A DNA stretch of 64,000 nucleotides from the NCBI RefSeq assembly GCF_047495875.1, contig NC_092474.1, forward strand, positions 12,059,655 to 12,123,654. The letters run 5' to 3'. Numbering within the stretch: position 1 is the stretch's first letter; the number at the start of each line of letters is the position of its first letter. The notes beneath the pieces are model-generated. The model saw only the letters and a program-made list of their open reading frames with translations, was not told where the DNA came from and searched no databases. Of this stretch, positions 24,620 to 36,640 are shown one piece after another. The DNA comes from Pithys albifrons albifrons (taxonomy: Eukaryota > Chordata > Aves > Passeriformes > Thamnophilidae). The position numbers and the translations under genes were made by a program.

Positions 24620-24680
24620 TGGTCCTCACTTTCCTAAGCCTCATTTTCCCTGTCTGTAAAAGGAATGCCACAGCTCTTCT
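24620..24680 (+). repeat. MIR-like SINE fossil
   Basis: 'cctaagcctcattttccctgtctgtaaaa' closely follows the MIR consensus segment that reads 'gcctcagtttcctcatctgtaaaa'. Ancient SINE remnant; ends approximate and recognised from memory only. Confidence 0.6.
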
Positions 24681-25070
24681 GACAAGGGAAAAACCCTCTT
24701 GTATCAGCCAGGAGACAAAATCCACTTAGTATCACATGAAAAAAGGAAAAGTGCCCCTAGAGGGAGATCAGTCAGCACAGGCTTGTCCCTACGCTCCAGC
24801 TTCGATTAGATCCTCCACCGTGGAATAAACAACTTTCACCTTGCCATGACCCCAGGGAGTCCTTCAGCCCTCCTACACAGCAAAGCCTCCAGCATCCCCA
24901 CGTGGAGCTGGAGCAGCCTGGAGCCCCCCAACTGCAAGGAATGACCAGGATGCCTGGCCTCGCCAAGCCCTCTGGGGACCTGTGACTGTGGGTTCCACAG
25001 CACCAGAGTATGGGTCCCCTCAGCTTCAGAGCAACTGCTGCCTTTAGCTGAAATGAGGCAGCTCAGCACA
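24681..25070. other. Gene-free stretch
   Basis: Nothing recognisable beyond short overlapping open frames on the minus strand (64 and 77 codons, Cys/Trp-rich). Confidence 0.45.
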
Positions 25071-25079
25071 TGGCAAAAG

Positions 25080-25580
25080 GCAGAATTTTATTGTGCTTCA
25101 CATATAGATAAGTAAAATAATTGTGCTTCTTTGGGATTAAATGTACATTAAATATATGACATGCTGTGCTTTGGAGCTGAGATACATGTATTCAATCTGC
25201 CCATATATTACTTCTATGCTACTTGTCAGGCATCTCCCCCAAGCCAAGGGGGAGGGATCTATCTGAGCCTCCAATTAAAGCCCAGCTCTCATTAAAGGCA
25301 CCATTGTAGGCAAGGGAGGGGGAAAAAAAAGGAGAAAAAGATAATTCTGTCAGCACAGATGTCTCCTACGCTGAGGGGTTTGCAAAGAAATAGAACCTGA
25401 GCCGCTATTAGACCATTTGCAAAGTTATAGACTGTAAATAAACAGAGCAGAGCAGTTCCCCCACCTAGGAGATACCACAAGTCAGTGGACAGCACTGACA
25501 AGCCTGAGTCTTGCTGTAACTGGCTTATCTTTCTAATCCTCTGGATTATTAATAGTAGTAGGGCTGTGATAGAGTCCAGA
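25080..25580. promoter_or_regulatory. Enhancer-like block with forkhead-type site
   Basis: AT-rich and repeat-free, with a forkhead-type GTAAATAAACA word at 25434-25444, an ATTTGCAAAG octamer-like word just before it, a CCTCCAATTAAAGC homeodomain-like word near 25270, and TGGATTATTAATAG near 25541. Isolated CpGs (CCTACGCTG, AGCCGCTA) persist. It looks like a conserved enhancer, but that is inference. Confidence 0.35.
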
Positions 25581-25599
25581 GGCCACACCGTGACAGACA

Positions 25600-27520
25600 C
25601 CACCGTGTGAAGCATCCCCCAAACACACAGGGAGAGGCCAGTCCTGGCTCTCCAGAGTTCCTGAGACAGAAGGATGGGACAAGGCAGGCACAGGAAGATT
25701 AGAGAAGGTGCTCAAGACCACAGGGCATACCAGTAGCAGAGGAGAAAACAAACCTGCTTCCTCCTAAACTCTATGTCTATCCACAAAGTTCACAGCAGGA
25801 TTCTCACTGATCTTCCCTCCCCTTTTCCACTCCATACTAGTTTGGCAACACACTTAAAGAAAGCTTTGGTAGACACCTCCCTTGTCTTGATCATACTAAA
25901 GCCACTCCAAGGCAGAGAAAGGATCAGGACCATGCAGGATCCAGCCAGTACCTGATCCAACACAAAATCCAGTTCTTTTGCCATATTTTAATGGAGTTTA
26001 TCTGCCACCTGCTAAGCCAACTAAATCTGTACATTCTACATCTAAACCTTGCTAGGTCTGGTGCAGGGGATACATGAGGAATCAGCAGCTGTGGAGATGG
26101 AAGTGAGAAGGGGCAGGGCCCAGCCCATCTCTCTCCACAGCAGCTGGCTGGCACCAGAGCTGAGCTGGGACATCAACCCAGGCACAAAGCTAACAAGAGG
26201 AAACAGCAAACCAATTTTCATTCAGCTGCTGCTGCTCACAGTGTGGAATGGGAGTCACTGCTCCACCCTGGTGTTTTCTGATTTCCCTCCTCCCAAAACT
26301 TCTCAAGCTTTGTGATGCTTTGCATAGTGGGATATAGGGAGGTAGATATGAAGAGCAGTAGGACCACACAGCACCTGCTGTGAGACCAGTTCCATGGATT
26401 CCTGTAAGACAGTGCAAACAGAACCAGGGAGAATCATTGTCCCATGTCATGCTTCAGCCTCTCTTGAGAGGCTGGTCCCATGGAACAAGCACAGCATCTC
26501 ATGGCTGAACTTAAAGACAAGAAGGAAATAGGCTAAGAAGGACAGTTGCCCTCTAGGATAGGATTTCTAGTTCTTTAACTGAAGTTGTATGTCCAAAAGG
26601 AGAGCCTCAAGTTCAATAGGTGCTCACAGCATTGCCAAACTCATTGTCCCTGCCTGTCTTCTGCCCACCTCTTAGTCCCTCTCACTGTTTTAGAGGGAAT
26701 CCTCTTGCTCCAAGCTCTGCCCATACCTCTGGGACAGCACGAGTCTGGGTGAATAGGACAACTCCTCCTGTACACAAATTCCCTAAGCTCCCCCCAGCCT
26801 GAGTGCTGGTGTGACACCACACACCTGAGCACTCTGCTTCCATAGAGATTATGGCTAAATCACCCTCTTCCTGCATCCTCCTGCCCAAAGCTGAGCCTCT
26901 GCTCTGGATCTGCTGTCCCTGAGAGCATTCCCTTTGCCTCTTACTCATTTGACTTGGCTCCTGCCTGGATGCCCACAAAGCCTTGACTTTCCTGCTGGCT
27001 CAGGACTGCTCAAGCAGTTTCCTCCAGAGGCAAATGGGTGCATTCAACAGAGCAATAAAATCTGAGCAGCTCTCTGGGCACAGGGCCTAATCCAACTCCC
27101 AGTGAGGAGGAGGAGGAGGGTTATTCTGTTAAAGGAGGGGGGGTTTGGGGAAAAGACAGGAGGAGGATCTGGGCTGCAGGGATGGGACAGTGACATTGCC
27201 ACCCTGGTGGACCTCTTCTGAGGTCACCACTAGGAAGGTAGCAAGTGGTAAATACTTTTCCATTGCATGGACGCCCCCTTGTTCTCATTCATGTTTTCTC
27301 AGTGCTACCTTGTGCTTCTTAAGCAAGCCATAAATTCAGTCATATGGGTTTTCTCTGTCCTCCTTTTTTTTTTTTTTCTTGACATCCATTTAATGACTTT
27401 TCTCTTTAATATATGGCAGGCATTTTCCTTCTAAAATACCTGAGGTTTAGGACAGGTAGTAAATGAAGACCTCTCACAGAACCACTGGCCCAGAACCCAG
27501 TCTTATTGGCACTTAGAAAA
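25600..27520. other. Gene-free stretch
   Basis: No gene or clear interspersed repeat. There is a GGA-rich segment near 27103-27120 and a T-run at 27364-27379. Open frames stay below 100 codons. Confidence 0.5.
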
Positions 27521-27529
27521 GGAGATCCA

Positions 27530-27990
27530 TTTTTCCTCTCTGCTCTTCAATTAGCTGTAATGTTTGCCTTTAAAACATAAAATTAGAAGCCTTTTTGGAG
27601 GCACAAAGCAATATTATACTGCAAAACACATTTTTATGCTACCAGTTTAGCACAGCAGATATATTAGACAGCCAGTTTCTAGGCACTGCTCTCCTCTGAA
27701 GATTTAGGGTCCAACTTTCAGTTCCTGTGAAAATAATGACCTCCCTTGCTCTTTGTAGCTCTGTGCTTGATCCTACTCATATTAGCAGGACCTTTCAGGT
27801 CGAATAGTACAGGATTTAGTGCTGGAAAGCAGAGGCATTGAGCAGACAAACATCTCAAAGTCCATCCGACTGAGCCATTCATTGAATAAATAGGTCACAA
27901 GTTCCTGTTCAGTACTGTCAAGCCTCCTCATATATCCGAGAGCTGCTTTCTTAAGGAAAAGCTTAATACAGATCCTCTCACCCATCCAGA
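27530..27990. promoter_or_regulatory. Enhancer-like AT-rich block (candidate)
   Basis: Repeat-free AT-rich sequence with TTCAATTAGCTGTAATG, CATAAAATTAGAAG, GCAATATTATACTGC and ATTCATTGAATAAATAGG words. Visual call only. Confidence 0.22.
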
Positions 27991-29383
27991 TGTCTTTTCA
28001 CTGAGGAGTCAAACAGGAGGGATGGAGAAGACTCTTGGGAGTGAGTCACTGGTGGGAAACGGGGATTGAGATCTCAGGGGTCCAGCCTTCACTGAGGCTG
28101 TGCTGAACACAAGACTGGGTCTAATGCCAACCCCTTCAGCACTGACTCCTGCCCAGACCAGAGGCAGCCTCAGCCTTACCACAATAAAGTCCTGGCACAG
28201 AACTGTCTCTACCAGAGCTCTGCATACAACTCATGAATCACAGGCTGGTTACTCTGGGTTGAAAAGCCCACAGCACAGCTTCACGTTTCTGCTGAACCCA
28301 AGCACACAAACCCCTTCCCACCCTGTTCCCCCCTTTATTACCCTCAGCCCAGAGAGGCTTTGAACCCATCTTTACTCCAGGTAGGCAGCTTAAACTCAAA
28401 CTAAACTCAGAGCAGCTGATGCTTTTGGCTCTGGAGGTCTCTGCTTTAATGGCTGTACAGCCCAGCCATGGCCACCCATACTTTTATAAATCTTTAGTCC
28501 TGTGGCATTGCAAAGGTGAAGCCAACCCAACTGAGAGCAACAACTCAACCAGTTGTACTCCATGGGGATATCCAGCTGGTCCATGCCATTCTCTTCCTGG
28601 CATTGGCCTTGCTGTCACAAATTCATAAATAAACACATTCTAAGACAAAAAGCAGTTAATGTTCATATTCTCTTAAAGTGGTTCAAGTCACCCACAGCAT
28701 GTGAGAGTGAAAAATGTCCCAGGATGGCAACTATTGATCTCAAGAGGCAGTGAATTGTGCTCCATGTTGGATCAAAGGGGAGTACAAAGCAGAGAAGAGC
28801 CACTTTCTCCACCACACATTGATGAGTTTCCAGATGTCTTTTATGGGAAATAATGGCACTCAGCACTGTTAACAAAAAGCAGCCAAATCACAGGAAAGGG
28901 AGTCTTGACTCTTTTATCTCACTGGTGTTACTCATCCATCTCTAGAGCTAGCTGATAGCAGAATGATTGATTCAGAAACTACAGGAAAAAGAAAAAAAGT
29001 CAATGAAACCACTAAGACATATTAGCAGATGTACCTGCTCCAATAATTCTGTCTGGGCTCTCAATTCCCATTCACCTTCCCTGTCTCCTGAGACACAGGA
29101 CATAAAATGGAGAGCAGGACTGACAGGTCAGCAGATCTTAAGCTGTTGGACCAGGATCCCAGCATTTCTAGAGAATCCACCAAAATCTAGAAATACCCAT
29201 GAGAAAAAGATGACAAGTTGCCTTAATACTCACCAGCTTCAGGTAACAAAAAGAATTCCTCTCTCCCTTGCCAAAAGAATTTCCTAAGGAACACAAAGAA
29301 GTTGATTTTTCTTTAGTTTTTCTTAATTTTTACTACAAATTTCGTTTTCCCCCAAAGTGCTGTGTCCCCTTTAGCCTGAAATG

Positions 29384-29398
29384 ACAGGAGGGGGCACT
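29384..29398 (+). promoter_or_regulatory. CTCF-like motif, plus orientation
   Basis: ACAGGAGGGGGCACT read against the vertebrate CTCF core (CCASYAGRKGGCRSY) matches 13 of 15 positions by my count, with the AGGGGGC core intact. A lone match of this quality is not proof of occupancy. The orientation is opposite to that of the better match at 48001, so the two would be convergent. Confidence 0.4.
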
Positions 29399-30607
29399 TC
29401 TGTCAGACAAAACACCAAACTAAAACACAGAAAAACTTGTGGGTGTTCGAAAGGGCTGAGCCTTAGATTTGTAACAACATGAACCTTTAAAATCCTCTGC
29501 CAAGACCCTCCTGGTCCTGGGCTCCTCCACCACTTGGCAGCTGGTTGGACTCTCCTACCAGGACCTGAACATTAATTCCCAGGTACTGGAAGGTGTTTTG
29601 TGGTGTGGATACTCCAGGAACACTTCTGGGGCTCCTTATGGGATTTCCAGGGAATGCTGAGCTGAGTGGCCCAGGTGGTTCCTCGCAGACCATCTATACA
29701 TCTAACACAAAGCAGGTGTGTTGCCCTGCCCCTCCCAGACCTTTTGAAGTCCACCAAGTGCTTCGAGTCCCTTACTTTGCTAAATACAGAAGTACTTTTC
29801 CTTGCTTCTCCAGGTCTTCTGTGAGAGGAAATGATAAAGGCAGCTGAACTCAGGAGCCAGTCCAAGTGCCTGAAGTCACAGGCAGGCACTGAGGGAAAAG
29901 GAACTTGATTTTAGGGACGATGAACCAGGTCTGTCTTCCTTGTCTTCACCCGGATTTGTGAGGGTTCAGCACTTCTGGAAAAGGCTCCGTTTCTATTTAG
30001 GTGCCTAAAACTGGCTGGAGAGGCATAAATTTAGATTTTCCCCTCCTAAGCCTTAGAGCAGGGCTTGACATTCAAGAGCTCATCGAAAAAACACGGGAGT
30101 TTTTCTGTGTGTGAACGCTGTTCATTGACGTGTCTGAGGAGCTCGAAGTTTTCCACTCCCTCTGAGTTGTTTCAAAACTATGCATTTTCACCAAAACCAT
30201 TCACCCAAACCAAACCAAAACAAGCGGACTGGTTTCTGTCAAAGTTTCAAAAACACCAACCCGCTTGCAAGGCCCTTCTTAAGAATCCCTCGATTAATGA
30301 AAATGTTGAAACAGAGGGAAACGAAAAATCTTCAGGAAAACCAAGGAGAAGGTAAAAACAACTCCTTCAGGAAAGAGAACTTTAATTAAAAATAATATCC
30401 CAGTGGATAATTTATGTTTCTATGTAAGGATTTAAATTGCAGAAGCAGCAAAGTGGATTTTTTTAACGCCATCAGCAAAGCATCCGAGAGTGGAAAACAT
30501 CAGATTTCAAATTCATGTATTCTGTTATTCTGTATTTGAACATCTTGTTTCTATTTAATAGAATAGGCCTTCTTTCTCCGGATTTTTCTTTTTCTTTCCC
30601 CTCCTTG

Positions 30608-30628
30608 TTTTTTTTTTTAAAAAAAAAA
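30608..30628. repeat. T11/A10 homopolymer palindrome
   Basis: Eleven T followed directly by ten A, a perfect self-complementary homopolymer junction, then C-rich runs. It could form a hairpin or be replication-slippage prone. Could also be an assembly-sensitive site. Confidence 0.9.
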
Positions 30629-30649
30629 GAAACCCCCAACCCCCCCAAT

Positions 30650-31560
30650 CCATATAATTCATCCTAATATATTACAAATGTCATACTAAAAGAGCATGCC
30701 CGGAAAATATTAATAACTGAATTCAAATGAGTTTTTCCTAAGAGTCTAAAATCGAGGGGGAGAAATTCCTTATGTATTTGTGAGGGGAAAACGGGGAGAA
30801 AAAAAAATAATCGAGACAGAGAGATTTTTCCAGGCACTCTGGGAAGAAAAAACTGTGTGCTGTGTGGAGTCTCTCTGAGCATGACAGAAAAGGGATTAAA
30901 GCAGGTGACACTTTGAACTTAGCTTAGATAAGTGACCCTCAAAATCAACAGTCCAAAAGTTTAGTACACAGATTCCCTGGACACGTCTAGTCGGGTCTTC
31001 GTCAAAACCTTCCCGACTTCAGTAAGTCAAATTAAAATAAAGAAGACAGGTTGCTCGGGTTATCTCCTAATATTGTTTTAGCCACTTATTAGCACTAATG
31101 GACAATTAGTGGCCGGCGTAGATATTTTCTGTAATGCGAAGCAGAGGGGATAATTCTTTGTTTGCTTCTGTGTGCGGGAAAACCTCATCTGCGGTTGAAT
31201 GTATAAAAATAGCAGCCAGCAAAGAAGTGTGAAAGACACTAGTTAAACAGTCCAATTTCCAGAGAAGAATATAGTTGAAAACAGATCCTTCTACAGAGTT
31301 AAGAAATCCTCCTGATGCACTCGAAGCATAAGGAAGTCTGCACTTTATAAACAACCAAATATACGCTCAGGATAAAAGGCGAGGCTTTTTGAACTCCTAG
31401 CTGGCGTGTTAGGAAGACCTTTAATGACATTAGCAGTTCTTCAAAACCAGAAAGGCCACATTATTTCTGATCCTATATGGTCACCACATGTAGCTTTATA
31501 AAGAGGGAGGGGAAAAAATCCTCTCTTCATGCCAATAAATAACTTGCCAGAAGAGAAAAT
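30650..31560. promoter_or_regulatory. Enhancer-like region with palindromic homeodomain sites
   Basis: Repeat-free AT-rich region left of CpG cluster II. At 31093-31111 CACTAAT and ATTAGTG form a perfect 7-base inverted repeat around a 5-base spacer, preceded by CTTATTAG, giving three ATTAG-type cores within 30 bases. Retained CpGs (GGCCGGCGTAG, ATGCGAAG, ATCTGCGG, ATACGCTC) add to the impression of constraint. Typical of a homeodomain-responsive enhancer; not verifiable here. Confidence 0.4.
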
Positions 31561-31639
31561 ATTTACCACTGCTTTTCAAAATTCTTTACTCATGCAGTAA
31601 AATCCTCCTCTGAGAAAATGAGCCCGTAAAGAAACCCAA

Positions 31640-32450
31640 GGCGTTTCCTCCGGCACTACCGGCGGTGCGGAGCCGGCTGCCCCGCGCCCCTCTGCGGGAC
31701 TCCGCGCCCGCGCCCCGCTCCGCAGCCCTTTAGTCCCCTCGTTAACACCTCGGCCTTGGTGCGGTTCCCAGAGCCGGAGAGGGATGCGCGGAGAGGAGCA
31801 GACACGGCGGATATTATAAAAATAATAAAAGGAACAATAGTAGTAATAAGGGTAATACCTGGCACTAGCTGTGCGCTTTGGCTCCGGCGCCCGGCGCGCA
31901 GGCAGGGCCGTCTCCTGCTCCGCGGAGGCGCTGCTGACCATGAACAGAAGATATTAATGGAGTTATAATTGAGGGATAACAGACCGGGCAGCACCTTCGG
32001 TGCTCGGGAGGGCTCGATCGCTTCCTTAAGAGGAAAAATTAAGCCGGGACTTCAAGCGAGAGGAGCATTCCTCCCCCGCCAAGCCAAGGCTTTGAGCAGA
32101 AAAATTTATATTCCCTGGCTCCGAACAGCGAGAGAAAACACCTACCCCATCCCTGAGCCGCGGAGCCCCCGCCGGCCCCTGCGGATCGAGAGCCGGCTCC
32201 TCGCGGCAGGGCCGAGGGTTTTCGCTTTTGAGGGAGATCAATGGTTTGTTTCTGTTTTGGGGGAACGATTTCAAACAAACACACAATAAATCACCTCCAG
32301 CCCCTGGCTCGGCTGCTCCGCGGGTGCGCTTGGCCCGCGGAACTGCAGCGGCCCCGGCTCTCTGCGGCTGGAGCTCCACTCAGCCTTCATTGGCGTCTCC
32401 TTCCAAGAATATTTTCACAGCCCCGCGCAGCTGCAGAGAACGGGCATTTA
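31640..32450. promoter_or_regulatory. CpG island-like region, cluster II
   Basis: The most CpG-dense sequence on the right side: CCGGCGGTGCGGAGCCGG, GCGCCCGGCGCGCAGG, CCGCGGAGCCCCCGCCGG. It is split by an AT-rich insert at 31810-31856 (TATTATAAAAATAATAAAAG). Overlapping frames of 70-121 codons on both strands are Arg/Ala/Pro-rich and show no domain. Probable promoter or developmental CpG island of a transcript not recognisable from this window. Confidence 0.6.
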
Positions 32451-33970
32451 ATACCCTCCTGCAAGTTCTGCAAGCTCTCTTTTTCCTTCTTGCTTCAAAC
32501 CCGCATTTTCTAAGCATGCTGTAGTTTTCCACACTTCTATCCCCCTCTCCTAAATGGGTCGAATACAGAGGTGTTTAGTTGGTTTTTTATTTTATTTTTT
32601 TTTAAATAATCAAGAAAAAAACATACTCAAAAGATCTCAACCTGAACCCACCCGTATTTAACCCCCGATCAACATCTTTCCAAAGCGGTGAATTCCAGAG
32701 GGGTGTTTGCTCGAGGCCGCTGCACCGGGAGCTCAAGAAATTAGTTTCTGCGACAAACCAACCCCTGATCAAGCAGAAAACTTTATCTTGGGAGCCAGAC
32801 TGGTTCCCATCTAGTAATTCAACAGGTCGTCTTAATACGAATCAGGAAAAAAAAGTATATATACATAACGAATTAAACAAAAAAGTGAGGTAACCTATGG
32901 AATTTTTGCCCATACAAGTAAAGGTGCAAGGCAGGAGAGGGCAGTAGCTCAAGCAGAGGGACTCGTCGTCCCTACGAGCTCTCAAACAATTGCAGTTTCC
33001 CCCCTTTTTCCCTCCCATATCCAGCCCTAGTGGCGCTGCTTCAAGGAGGGATTTGGGGGAGGACTGCAAATTCTCCACCTGGAGAGGAGAGACACCGGCA
33101 CTCCCGGTGGGTGACAGCACCCAGGCGCACACCTTCACGAATAAAATCTTTACTTTCTTGTTAATTTGCCCATTTTACTTTAATTTCCCGTCCTTAACTC
33201 TAACCCTCTCATTTGGAGCTGCCCTCCTTACGGTTGGATGGACATAGGTTTGTTTTTTGCCTCTGTGCTCTTAACTCCACCGTTCTTATAAAATACGGAG
33301 TCGAATTATAATCAATATTATCCTCCATCTCTTGACAGAGGTGCGGAGCAGTCCGTGTGTCCGTCCTGCCGAGGCGGGACAACCCTGCTCCATCACCGAC
33401 AGCTTCCCATGGCGGAGCTCGAATTAACAAACTCACGATACCTCTGTGCCAGGTTTTAATTGCCTAATATTGCACAAGCCTAAAGAAAGGGATGTGCCAG
33501 AAAGCTGCATTTCAAATGCTGCAAGTGTTTAAGGTTCCCTATAACTCTTTGCAGAAGCACCGATCATCCAAATAATAAATATCTATTTTATCCTCGCGGT
33601 CTTTCTCCACGTCTAGTTTTATTTGGGAGTTGTTCCCACTAGTTTTTCATCTGAGTAAAAGGGATCCAGTCGCAGTCCGGGGCGCTGAGGTGAGCAACTC
33701 GAGGGCTGGAAAGCCTTCATGGACAGAGCGCCCTGTTCGTTCCCAAACCCCAGCTCATCCCAGCAAACTCTCCAGCTACTTTCCAGGAACAGGAAGAAGG
33801 GAGAAAAGCTCTTTGCCAAACTATTCGCAAGCGCACTTCAAAATAAATGAGTTGCCTACTAAAACTTAATGTTATACAAGATGTCTATTTGTCTATATTA
33901 GATTTTAAGCAGCTGTTCGTATACTCAAATCCACTCCCCCTCCCGCGAATTTAACTTAAGAGAGGGAAGC
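32451..33970. other. Gene-free AT-rich stretch within cluster II
   Basis: No gene is recognised. The stretch keeps isolated CpGs in AT-rich context (CGAATACAG, TTAATACGAATC, ATACGGAGTCG, TCCTCGCGG) and lacks interspersed repeats. Several short T- and A-runs (32586-32600, 32840-32860) occur. It may hold enhancer modules. Confidence 0.35.
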
Positions 33971-33979
33971 AAAGAGATA

Positions 33980-34560
33980 AAACAGGGAGTTGTTTATTTT
34001 CCCGTCTCCTCTGCGCTCCCCCCTCCGCGCTGCGCTGGAGCGGAATCTCCGCGCTCGGCCTGCGCGGAGCGGCACGGCCGGCTCTGCACGGACAGCTGTT
34101 TCCCTGGAGCCGAGATTAAATTGGTTCTTTGTTCCTTGGAAAAAAAAAAAAAAGGGAGAAAAACCGACTGAGAGCCGAGAGATGGGGGAAAACCAGACAA
34201 AAGAGGAGCGCGGGGGTCCGCGCCCCCCCGGCTCGGCCGCCTCAGTCTGGCCTTATCGGAGCCCAGCGCTAAGAGGAGATAATTTGCACCGTGAGAGTGG
34301 GGTGGTTTGGGGTTGGATTTGTTGTTTCCCGCTCTCCCACCCAGGCGCTGGTGCAACCCCCCCCCCCCTCCCGCATTGTCGGGGTGGCTGCGGGAAGCCA
34401 CACGTCCCGCAACCGGGCTCCCACCGCCGCTCCCTCGGTCACGTCAAGAGAAAAAACCCTAAAACTACTACGTGAGAAACGAGTTTTCACTGTTAGAAAC
34501 GGCTGGGTTTGCCGGGGAGCCGCGGGTCGGGAAAGCGACTTCATTCGAGAAGCCCCCTCA
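33980..34560. promoter_or_regulatory. CpG island-like region, cluster II
   Basis: CpG-dense words (CTCCGCGCTGCGCTGG, CGCGCTCGGCCTGCGCGG, GGAGCGCGGGGGTCCGCG), broken by an A-run at 34139-34153 and a C-run at 34358-34370. Frames of 101-161 codons on both strands overlap and look like chance GC-rich frames. Probable regulatory island. Confidence 0.55.
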
Positions 34561-35075
34561 GCATCTCGCCCCATTCCTCATCACAACACTGCTTTCTCAG
34601 TCTTTTTGCTCATTCCCTTTCCGTGTCTGTGGGACAAATCCGTTGGGAATCCCACCTCCCAAACTCAAACTCCAGCATCTCTCTCCCAGGATCAGCACAA
34701 GCTATACATACTATATACATACCCACCCTGCGCATATACACACATACATTTCCTGCCGCGCTGAGCTATTCCACTACGATTTACTCCACTCATTCTACAT
34801 CCCTCATTAATCTCGCGTGCCAAATTAAACCGCTTCCCTTCTGCTGCACAGATTTTTTTTAATTTTTTTTTTTTTTAAGGGAAAGGGGTATTTTCCAAGC
34901 TGCTTTCAGCAGCCATTCCCATCCCCTCCAGTTTTTCGCTTGGCAGGATGGGACCCCTAAAATTCTTTCCCCTCATTGTTCGATAATTAGAGAGCCGAGG
35001 TCTGTAGGGAGAGGTAATAGGGAATGTTTTATTAAAGCAACTGACATATCGTGGGGCGGAATGGGTGGGAAGATA
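34561..35075. other. Gene-free stretch
   Basis: TATAC/ACATAC words near 34700-34750 and T-runs at 34853-34876. Nothing gene-like is supported. Confidence 0.45.
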
Positions 35076-35079
35076 AACT

Positions 35080-35735
35080 TGCCGACACACAAGCCCTTCT
35101 TCGAGATTTTAAATATGTTTGCTTGAAGCCAAAATCCGTTGCTTTTTTACTCGTGAAAAAACCAAAGTGAACAACTACAAGCGGGAGGTTAATAACTTAA
35201 ATGAGGGACTCGGGCAAGGAATGCAGGATCGACTCCCTCCCCCCATTAATAGCCTTAAACGACTTTACATTTTTATACCCGAAGTTGAGTACTCAAGAAC
35301 TCTAAGCGTGTTTGTAAGACTAGAAAGATCTATTGAGAGACTTTTTTTTTTTTTTAATAGAGCATTAATGTTTCCCAAGACTTCGTATTAACTCAAGAAT
35401 CACTGAAGGTCGATTTGTAAGTGTCTGGACACTATAAAAGTGTTTGTAAAGCAAAGTCAGTTGCGTGCATTAAAATAAGGAGGTTCCTTTGTGAGATTTC
35501 ATGCCAGGCCAGGAGCCCTTTTAAATGCTATTCAACTGCCTCATTAGAAGGAGCTAACAGGAGTCAGGCCTCCTCTTTAACCCCCCTCCCCCCGTGTCCT
35601 CCCCTCAAATCAGCCCTTTAATACATAGACTGGCAGATTAGGGGCTTTTAAAAGCTGGCTCTGTCCCGGATAGCCGGTTTCCTATCCTCCTATTGTGACA
35701 GCTCTTCCCTGCTATCAATTACATCCCACCCCAAG
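35080..35735. promoter_or_regulatory. Enhancer- or promoter-like block
   Basis: Repeat-poor sequence with retained CpGs (ATATCGTGGGGCGG, AAACGACTTTAC, CTCGGGC), TAATAACTTAAATG and CCATTAATAGCC words. Near 35643 GGGGCTTTTAAAAGCTGG contains a TATA-like TTTTAAAAG, sitting just left of a CpG-rich patch, so it could be a core promoter. The downstream direction has no exon that I recognise. Confidence 0.28.
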
Positions 35736-36040
35736 CTGACCACCCCTCCCGCCCTCCACCGGCTCCCCGAGGGGCTGAGCCCCGGCTGTCCCGCACCTCT
35801 CCGGCCACCGCGCCTGCCCTGCCTCCGGCCCCGAGAAACGAGGTGAACATCCCTGCCTTTCCCCTCTCAGCCTCCCCCCAAAAATAAAAAATAAGATGCC
35901 TGGACCCGAAAATCCGTTTCCGAATAGATTAACAACCCCTCCTATGTTAACACCGGCTCTGTTCTTTTTCTTATTAGATCGCGGAGATGAAGGAGGCGGT
36001 GGGGGGGAGAAGGAGGAAAGTGGCGGGGGAAGGTTGGTCA
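35736..36040. promoter_or_regulatory. CpG-rich patch, right end of cluster II
   Basis: CpG-rich at 35740-35850 (GGCTCCCCGAGGGG, CTCTCCGGCCACCGCGCC) and G-rich at 35985-36040 (GCGGTGGGGGGGAG). The minus strand is open for 218 codons across this and the next block (35715-36371), but the peptide is a mixture of Gly/Arg-rich and hydrophobic segments with no domain, so I reject it as a gene. Confidence 0.4.
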
Positions 36041-36099
36041 CCGTTATCTGCACTCCACATGTTCTCTGTGGGTATATATAAAATATAGGAATAGAGTCC

Positions 36100-36640
36100 C
36101 CTTTAAGTAGTTCTTTTATGACTTGTTTTAACAGAAAACATAGAATAAGCCAATGTTTGATATTACAATATAAAACACATTTGTGGTATGCTGGGGGCTG
36201 GCTTGTTCCTCCCTCCTTCCCCCAGTTCTGTTCCTCACCCAAATCTGGTCCAGATCCCACCCCTCTGAATGAAACGGGCACAGACCTTCTACCTGAAACA
36301 GTGTCCTCCCTGGTCCACAGCCATGCAGAGGTTGCCTCTTGAAAGAGAATTTGGGCTTGCTGCTCATACAAATATGAATCTCCAGTTTATTATTATTATT
36401 GCTACTAGGCATAATGTTGGAATCATAATTCCAGTTATATGAGGGCCTGGATTCCAAAAGCCTATTGAAGCCTGATAGAACAGAACTACATATAAATCTG
36501 AAATCAAAGCCAAACACGTCCTAATAAAAACTAACCCAATGCAAAAATCTGGTGGAGAAACAGCAAATCCATTCTCTCTCCCATATACCAAACTCTCAGT
36601 CCATAATGACTCAGCAATAATTTAAGAGAACCCCAGGCTG
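36100..36640. promoter_or_regulatory. Enhancer-like AT-rich block (candidate)
   Basis: AT-rich, without interspersed repeats except a short ATT run near 36390. It contains CATAATTCC, ATTACAATATAAAAC, CAATAATTTAAG and several TAAT cores. Visual call only. Confidence 0.25.

Larger units (their letters stand above)
28000..30640. other. Gene-free stretch
   Basis: No gene is recognisable. A plus-strand frame at 30065-30355 (96 codons, Lys/Ser-rich) is free of domains. A forkhead-like TAAATAAACA word lies near 28627. The stretch contains the CTCF-like site at 29384 and, at its right end, an oligo-T/oligo-A palindrome followed by C-runs. Confidence 0.45.

Noticed and set aside
35715..36371. 218-codon minus-strand open frame
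   Set aside because: It spans a GC-rich patch and an AT-rich block, its peptide is a patchwork of Gly/Arg-rich, Pro-rich and hydrophobic runs, and no domain or splice logic fits.
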